Assembly (NCBI GenBank): GCA_964229545.1
Contig: CAXRDP010000025.1
Location: 1 to 25,421, forward strand
Length of the DNA: 25,421 bases
DNA from: UBA724 sp964229545
Lineage (GTDB): Bacteria; Bacteroidota; Bacteroidia; Flavobacteriales; Flavobacteriaceae
Direction of reading: 5' to 3'
Shown here piece by piece: positions 20,908 through 25,421 of this stretch. Each line of letters opens with the position of its first letter. Position 1 is the stretch's first letter. The position numbers and the translations under genes were made by a program. Below the pieces are notes generated by a model, which saw nothing but the letters and a program-made list of their open reading frames with translations, did not search any database and was not told where the DNA came from.

Positions 20908-23085
20908 AAACAACAATTCACGATACTTGACCATGGACCACAACTCATCGTCGACCATGAGTTCTAACCTGTCGGAGTGATAACGAATCTGCTCAAAGAA
21001 GGGTAGCACTTCATTGCAGTAGAGCTGTGCTCGTTCTTCTGCCTTGTTGATGGCATTGGCTTTTTTACGCGCGTTGATCATATCGGTCACGCCACGGTTG
21101 AGGTTGGCAATGTGTGCCGATATCTTTTCAATAAGTTCCAACTGTTCACTTGCATGTTTGGTGTATTGGTTGCCATAGATGGCTTTGAGTCCACTCACAT
21201 TTTCAATCAAGGTGTTTTGGTAGCGTACGGCAGTAGGAATGATATGGTTGCGGGCAATATCACCCAACACCCTACTTTCAATTTGTATCCGCATGATGTA
21301 CTCCTCTACCTGCACCTCGTAGCGTGCCTGTACTTCTACTTTGTTCATCACACCCATTTCACCAAACAGCGAAATGGCTTTCTCGCTAATGCGAGCTTTG
21401 AGCGCGTCAGGGGTTTTGGGCGTGTTGGACAAACCGCGACGCTGGGCTTCTTTGGCCCACGAATCGCTGTAACCATCTCCTTCAAACAAGATGTTTCGAG
21501 ATTGTTTGATATACTCACGCAGCACATTAAAGACGGCATCGTCTTTTTTGAGTTTTTTGGATTTAATCAGCTTATCGACTTCGATTTTAAAGGCCTGCAA
21601 TTGATGCGCTACAATGGTATTCAAAACAATCATCGGGTTGGCACAGTTGGCCGATGAACCCACAGCTCTAAACTCAAACTTATTACCGGTAAAGGCAAAG
21701 GGCGAAGTGCGGTTTCTATCGGTGTTATCCAATAGAATTTCAGGGATTTTTCCGACCACGTTGAGCTTGAGTTCGGTTTTCTCTTCGGGGGACAACTTGC
21801 CCTTGGATACATTTTCCAAGTCGTCGAGTACTTTCATTAAATGCTTACCGATGAAAACAGAAATAATAGCCGGTGGGGCCTCATTGGCACCCAAGCGGTG
21901 GTCATTGCCTGCACTGGCCACAGAGGCACGTAGCAATGCTTCGTTTTCTTTGACTGCTTTGATGGTGTTAATAAAAAAAGTCAGAAACTGCAAGTTGCGC
22001 ATGGGAGTTTTGCCCGGGCTGAGCAAGTTGACTCCAGTATCTGTCTGCAATGACCAGTTGTTGTGTTTGCCCGAACCGTTGATGCCGGCGAAGGGTTTTT
22101 CGTGTAGCAATACCTTAAAATTGTGTTTGCTTGCAATTTTACCCATGATGTCCATCAACAGGGCGTTGTGGTCCACCGAAAGGTTGGCTTCTTCAAAAAT
22201 GGGTGCCAATTCAAATTGGTTGGGTGCTACCTCATTGTGACGCGTTTTGACAGGGATGCCCAACAACATCGACTCGTGCTCTAATTCACGCATGAAAGTC
22301 AATGCACGGTTGGGAATGGAACCGAAATAGTGGTCATCGAGTTGCTGTCCTTTGGCAGGCGCATGCCCCAAAAGCGTACGACCTGTAAGTACAATGTCCG
22401 GACGGCTGTGGGCAAGTGATTTGTCTATCAAAAAATACTCTTGTTCCCACCCCAGTGTGGCATTTACTTTGGACACATTTTTGTCAAAATATTGAGCCAC
22501 GCCGGTGGCAGCTTGGTCTACGGCTTGGAGGGCGCGCAACAAAGGGGTTTTGTTGTCTAGGGCTTCCCCAGTATAGGATACAAAAACAGTCGGAATACAA
22601 AGCGTGGTGCCGTAGATAAAGGCGGGCGAAGTGGGGTCCCAAGCTGTGTAGCCACGGGCTTCAAAAGTGTTTCGAATGCCTCCACTCGGAAAGCTAGAAG
22701 CGTCGGGTTCTTGTTGCACCAACTGAGAACCGTCGAAATGTTCTAAAGCCAAACCATCGGAGGTAATCTCAAAAAAAGCATCGTGTTTTTCGGCAGTCGC
22801 ACCGGTGAGGGGTTGGAACCAGTGGGTGTAGTGAGTGGCATTTTTGGACAAAGCCCAATCACGCATGGAGGCCGCCACATGATCCGCTACTTTACGATCT
22901 ATTTGTGTGCCTTTATCAATGGCTTGACACACTTGGTCATAGGCTTCTTGGGTGAGGTAGGCCCGCATGGTTTTTTTATCAAAAACATTGGCTGCAAAAA
23001 GCTCTGAACGGTTTTGGTGGTTGGGTGCATTTTGAGGTTGCCTTTGATAGGCATCTCGCACCGCCTGAAAACGAAGTGTGGACAT
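20899..23085 (-). CDS. glnN: Glutamine synthetase type III
   Basis: 728 residues, the length of GSIII dodecamers typical of Bacteroidota and some cyanobacteria. Catalytic elements: 'GWEQEYFLID' (212-221), 'TRHNEVAPNQFELAPIFEEA' (281-300), 'EKPFAGINGSGKHNNWSLQT' (329-348), 'NDHRLGANEAPPAI' (394-407), and 'DRNRTSPFAFTGNKFEFR', the ATP/glutamate binding strand. The C-terminal 180 residues are the helical GSIII-specific extension. It makes glutamine from glutamate, ammonia and ATP. It is divergent from a type II synthetase across 225 bp. Its own -7 box is predicted at 23102-23109; the inverted-repeat sites lie about 100 bp and more upstream. Confidence 0.97.
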   Translation of the reverse strand: MSTLRFQAVRDAYQRQPQNAPNHQNRSELFAANVFDKKTMRAYLTQEAYDQVCQAIDKGTQIDRKVADHVAASMRDWALSKNATHYTHWFQPLTGATAEKHDAFFEITSDGLALEHFDGSQLVQQEPDASSFPSGGIRNTFEARGYTAWDPTSPAFIYGTTLCIPTVFVSYTGEALDNKTPLLRALQAVDQAATGVAQYFDKNVSKVNATLGWEQEYFLIDKSLAHSRPDIVLTGRTLLGHAPAKGQQLDDHYFGSIPNRALTFMRELEHESMLLGIPVKTRHNEVAPNQFELAPIFEEANLSVDHNALLMDIMGKIASKHNFKVLLHEKPFAGINGSGKHNNWSLQTDTGVNLLSPGKTPMRNLQFLTFFINTIKAVKENEALLRASVASAGNDHRLGANEAPPAIISVFIGKHLMKVLDDLENVSKGKLSPEEKTELKLNVVGKIPEILLDNTDRNRTSPFAFTGNKFEFRAVGSSANCANPMIVLNTIVAHQLQAFKIEVDKLIKSKKLKKDDAVFNVLREYIKQSRNILFEGDGYSDSWAKEAQRRGLSNTPKTPDALKARISEKAISLFGEMGVMNKVEVQARYEVQVEEYIMRIQIESRVLGDIARNHIIPTAVRYQNTLIENVSGLKAIYGNQYTKHASEQLELIEKISAHIANLNRGVTDMINARKKANAINKAEERAQLYCNEVLPFFEQIRYHSDRLELMVDDELWSMVKYRELLFLR

Positions 23086-23101
23086 TACAATAGATTTTTA
23101 T

Positions 23102-23109
23102 CAAAAATA
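23102..23109 (-). promoter_or_regulatory. Possible glnN -7 box
   Basis: On the minus strand TATTTTTG (23109-23102) matches TAnnTTTG and ends 16 nt before the glnN ATG. The nearest TTG is only 13 nt away, so the -33 element is doubtful. Confidence 0.35.
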
Positions 23110-23189
23110 CACATTCCGCCCTCAAAATGAGCCATGTAGAGATGTGTTTTTATGAATATTTCATATTTATTTTATTAATTCCAAAAAAT

Positions 23190-23209
23190 ACCCCCACAAA
23201 AAATGGGGT
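23190..23209. promoter_or_regulatory. Distal inverted-repeat site upstream of glnA (site C)
   Basis: CCCC-ACAAAAAAT-GGGG (core 23192-23208, centre 23200) matches the CCCC-N9-GGGG form of site B at the glnB promoter, with an A-rich instead of T-rich spacer. It lies 53 bp upstream of site D and about 100 bp from the divergent glnN start. Confidence 0.5.
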
Positions 23210-23241
23210 GTTGACAAATTTTAGTTTATTGTTTATTATTT

Positions 23242-23264
23242 CACCCCACATTTAGCAGTGGGTG
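23242..23264. promoter_or_regulatory. Proximal inverted-repeat site in the glnA promoter (site D)
   Basis: CACCCCACATTTAGCAGTGG continuing GTG contains CACCC/GGGTG and CCCAC/GTGGG arms, centre about 23253. The spacing differs from sites A-C, but its place 25 bp before the -7 box equals that of site B (26 bp). It covers the position where a -33 element would lie. Confidence 0.45.
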
Positions 23265-23277
23265 CTTTAAAAAAATA

Positions 23278-23285
23278 TATTTTTG
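23278..23285 (+). promoter_or_regulatory. Predicted glnA -7 box
   Basis: TATTTTTG matches TAnnTTTG and ends 25 nt before the glnA ATG. There is no TTG about 20 nt upstream; inverted repeat D occupies that position instead, which would fit an activator-dependent promoter. Confidence 0.45.
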
Positions 23286-23310
23286 TGTGCATCTTTTAAA
23301 TAAAAATATT

Positions 23311-24318
23311 ATGAGCAAGACGAAACTTGAATACATTTGGCTCGATGGTTATCAACCAACTGCCAACTTGCGTAGCAAGACCAAAGTCGTTTCCGATTTT
23401 GGAGGCACTTTGAAAGAAGTACCTATGTGGTCATTTGATGGTAGCTCTACACGCCAAGCAGAAGGAGGATCCTCTGACTGTTTGTTAAAGCCGGTAGCCA
23501 TCTACCCTGACCCTGTACGGTCAAACGCATACTTAGTGATGACCGAAGTATTGAATGCTGATGGTTCACCACATGAGTCGAACGGACGTTCTATTATTGA
23601 TGATGATGACGCTGATTTCTGGTTTGGGTTTGAGCAAGAATATTTCTTGTGGGATCCTGAAACGAATTTGCCTTTAGGCTTTCCTAAGGACCAAACACCT
23701 CAGGGTCAATTCTATTGCTCTGTAGGTGCAAAAAACTCTTTTGGACGCGAGATTATGGACCGCCACCTAGACATTTGCTTGGAGGCCGGCTTAAATGTTG
23801 AAGGTACTAACGGTGAGGTTGCTCCTGGCCAGTGGGAATTTCAAATTTTTGCCAAAGGTGCTGCTGAGGCAGGAGACCAAATCTGGGTAGCACGCTACTT
23901 ATTGGAGCGCTTGGCTGAAGACTATGGTTTGGCTGTTGATTACCACCCAAAGCCGCTTGGTGCAACGGACTGGAATGGCTCGGGTATGCACGCCAACTTC
24001 TCTAACACTTTGCTTCGCACTTGCGGATCTAAAGAAACTTATGAGAAAGTATGTGAGGCCTTTCGTCCAGTTGTAAAAGAACATATCGAAGTTTATGGTG
24101 CTTACAACGACCAACGTTTGACAGGATTGCATGAAACACAGTCTATCCACGAATTTAGCTATGGCGTTTCTGACCGTGGTGCTTCTATCCGTATTCCAAT
24201 CATGACGGTTGAAAAGGGATGGAAAGGATGGTTGGAAGACCGTCGTCCGGCTTCAAATGCAGACCCTTATAAGGTTGCTGCTCGTATTATCAAAACCGTA
24301 AAGCCTGTTACAGCCTAA
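23311..24318 (+). CDS. glnA: Glutamine synthetase type II (eukaryote-like)
   Basis: 335 residues from the ATG at 23311; eight extra codons upstream overlap the -7 box and are dropped. The short form and motifs are those of GSII: 'VPMWSFDGSSTRQAEGGSSD' (37-56), 'FGFEQEYFLWD' (105-115), 'VEGTNGEVAPGQWEFQIF' (163-180), 'GATDWNGSGMHANFS' (217-231), and 'GVSDRGASIRIP' (285-296). It makes glutamine from glutamate and ammonia as a decamer. GSII lacks the adenylylation loop of GSI. It lies divergent from glnN, so the cell carries two unrelated synthetases side by side. The same symbol is used for GSI, so the type should be kept in mind. Confidence 0.94.
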   Translation: MSKTKLEYIWLDGYQPTANLRSKTKVVSDFGGTLKEVPMWSFDGSSTRQAEGGSSDCLLKPVAIYPDPVRSNAYLVMTEVLNADGSPHESNGRSIIDDDDADFWFGFEQEYFLWDPETNLPLGFPKDQTPQGQFYCSVGAKNSFGREIMDRHLDICLEAGLNVEGTNGEVAPGQWEFQIFAKGAAEAGDQIWVARYLLERLAEDYGLAVDYHPKPLGATDWNGSGMHANFSNTLLRTCGSKETYEKVCEAFRPVVKEHIEVYGAYNDQRLTGLHETQSIHEFSYGVSDRGASIRIPIMTVEKGWKGWLEDRRPASNADPYKVAARIIKTVKPVTA

Positions 24319-24341
24319 GCGGTACTGATTGTTATAGTTGT

Positions 24342-24374
24342 AAAAACACCTCTTCATTAGGGGTGTTTTTTTTT
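24342..24374 (+). terminator. Bidirectional terminator between glnA and the Na+/Ca2+ exchanger
   Basis: ACACCTCT (24346-24353), loop TTCAT, AGGGGTGT (24359-24366), flanked by five A and nine T. The 8-bp stem has one G-T pair. It ends glnA. The A-run gives a short T-run for the convergent gene, whose stop codon overlaps it. Confidence 0.8.
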
Positions 24375-25305
24375 ATGCGATTGTTTTTAGTATGAATAAT
24401 AGATAACAAACCAAAAGCACCAAGCCTTCTTGCCAGCCCAATTGCATGCGCTTGGGTATAAAGACCAAAGGCAACACCAAAGCAGCTATACCCAGCAATA
24501 CATATAAGTCAAAATTCAGCAGTTGGGTATCGTAGACTTGTAAAGGATGGATAAGGGATGTAATACCCAAAACGACTAGAATATTAAACATGTTTGATCC
24601 CAACAAATTCCCCAAAGAAATGGCGTTTTCTTTTCTATAAATTGCAATTAAGGAGGCTGCCAGTTCAGGAATACTTGTTCCTACAGAAACCAAAGTAATA
24701 CCAATAATACGTTCACTTACACCCAACTGACGTGCCAATCCGACGGATCCATTAACCAATAAATCGGAGCCAAATGCTAAAGATGCACTTCCAATTCCAC
24801 CCAATAAAATAATGGAAAACCACTTTAATGAAGTTTGGTTAAATTCTTCATTAGCGACCACTGCTTGTTTTTGGTAATTAAATAAGTAACCCAACATAAG
24901 AACCAAGCCTATTAGCAAAAATAATCCTTCGAGTGCGGTCAAGTTGCCATCTTTAATGAACCACCACAATAATAAGGTAGCTACAAACATCAATGGCCAA
25001 TCAGCTCGATAAAAAGAAGGTGTGACATGGATTCGGGTGAATAACAATACCACCCCTAGCACGAGCCCAAGGTTGGCAATGTTGGAACCTACCACATTTG
25101 CCAAGGCCAAATCAGGATAGCCCTGAAGGGCGGACTGCACGCTGACAATCAATTCAGGTAATGAGGTGGCCATAGAAACTACGGTCATGCCAATTACAAT
25201 TTTAGGCACACGCAGTTTCTGAGAAAGTCCAACTGCTGACCGAAGTAACCACTCTCCACCAAATACCAAAGCAATAAGCCCGAAAATAATTTTGATTGTA
25301 TCCAT
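24373..25305 (-). CDS. Na+/Ca2+ exchanger-family antiporter (YrbG-like)
   Basis: 310 residues from the ATG at 25305; an in-frame ATG eight codons upstream precedes non-hydrophobic residues and is less likely. About ten membrane helices with the two CaCA alpha repeats: 'GMTVVSMATSLPELIVSVQS' followed by 'ANVVGSNIANLGLVLG', and 'GITLVSVGTSIPELAASLIA' followed by 'LGNLLGSNMFNILVVLG'. The acidic residues in both 'TSxPEL' motifs coordinate the cation. It exchanges Ca2+, or possibly another cation, for Na+ or H+ across the inner membrane. It stands alone between a convergent terminator and a divergent gene. Confidence 0.93.
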   Translation of the reverse strand: MDTIKIIFGLIALVFGGEWLLRSAVGLSQKLRVPKIVIGMTVVSMATSLPELIVSVQSALQGYPDLALANVVGSNIANLGLVLGVVLLFTRIHVTPSFYRADWPLMFVATLLLWWFIKDGNLTALEGLFLLIGLVLMLGYLFNYQKQAVVANEEFNQTSLKWFSIILLGGIGSASLAFGSDLLVNGSVGLARQLGVSERIIGITLVSVGTSIPELAASLIAIYRKENAISLGNLLGSNMFNILVVLGITSLIHPLQVYDTQLLNFDLYVLLGIAALVLPLVFIPKRMQLGWQEGLVLLVCYLLFILKTIA

Positions 25306-25340
25306 AGTTGCGCTGCGAAGATACATCAATCCGTATTTTG

Positions 25341-25348
25341 TATTTTTG
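25341..25348 (+). promoter_or_regulatory. Possible -7 box of the last, partial gene
   Basis: TATTTTTG matches TAnnTTTG and ends 4 nt before the ATG at 25353. The mRNA would be almost leaderless. No -33 element seen. Confidence 0.3.
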
Positions 25349-25352
25349 TTGT

Positions 25353-25421
25353 ATGCGAAAAAAGTTTTTTCGAGGATTGGCCAAAGTCAATAAACTACTA
25401 CTTCCCAGCCTCACCAAACAA
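25353..25421 (+). CDS. Start of an unidentified basic protein (partial, cut by window end)
   Basis: The frame opens at ATG 25353 and runs to the window end, giving 23 residues: MRKKFFRGLAKVNKLLLPSL, then TKQ. It is basic and amphipathic, not a clear signal peptide. I recall similar starts in short uncharacterised Bacteroidota proteins but cannot name a family. A -7 box precedes it and it is divergent from the exchanger gene, which supports a real gene. The function cannot be judged from this fragment. Confidence 0.5.
   Translation, partial: MRKKFFRGLAKVNKLLLPSLTKQ

Noticed and set aside
21112..22240. 181-aa and 208-aa plus-strand frames inside glnN
   Set aside because: Antisense shadows of GSIII with composition dictated by the real frame.

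Overview
The window reads as chromosome of a Bacteroidota bacterium, most likely a flavobacterium-like lineage. The grounds are a SusD/RagB C-terminus at the left edge, start codons mostly without Shine-Dalgarno sequences, recurrent -7 boxes of the Bacteroidota form TAnnTTTG (several with an upstream TTG about 18-20 nt away), a type III glutamine synthetase beside an unrelated type II enzyme, and the Bacteroidota versions of PurM, P-II and the short sigma-54 activator. No rRNA, tRNA, phage, insertion sequence or CRISPR was seen. These assignments come from reading motifs, not from database searches.

Layout. 1-1840: end of a SusD-like gene, a terminator, then a membrane-anchored thioredoxin-like protein. 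1845-2521: a HigB/HigA-type toxin-antitoxin pair with its own promoter and a palindromic operator. 2581-4713 (minus): MATE exporter, 75-aa protein and PAP2 phosphatase, overlapping end to end. 4762-5073: a cluster of REP-like nested palindromes. 5078-8462 (minus): MscS channel, sigma-54-type response regulator and secreted M28 peptidase. 8613-10262 (minus): grpE-dnaJ, where DnaJ lacks one of its two zinc centres. 10342-13341: SDR epimerase, ilvE, an NTP pyrophosphohydrolase, and a small membrane protein coupled to the fluoride channel crcB. 13706-15981 (plus): P-II, ammonium transporter and a putative outer-membrane porin. 16068-19577: purU facing the operon prfA-pyrF-alpha/beta hydrolase. 19696-20862: purM. 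20899-24318: divergent glnN (GSIII) and glnA (GSII). 24373-25421: Na+/Ca2+ exchanger and the start of an unidentified gene.

The main theme is nitrogen assimilation. P-II, Amt, the porin, GSIII and GSII together would cover ammonium entry, sensing and capture. They occupy two blocks about 7 kb apart, with purine and pyrimidine genes (purU, pyrF, purM) between. The best candidate for an undescribed element is a promoter layout shared by glnB-amt and glnA. Each has two G/C-capped inverted repeats (CCCC-N9-GGGG type) with centres 52-53 bp apart. The proximal copy is centred 25-26 bp before the -7 box, so it covers the -33 region. This would suit a common nitrogen regulator that is not identified here.
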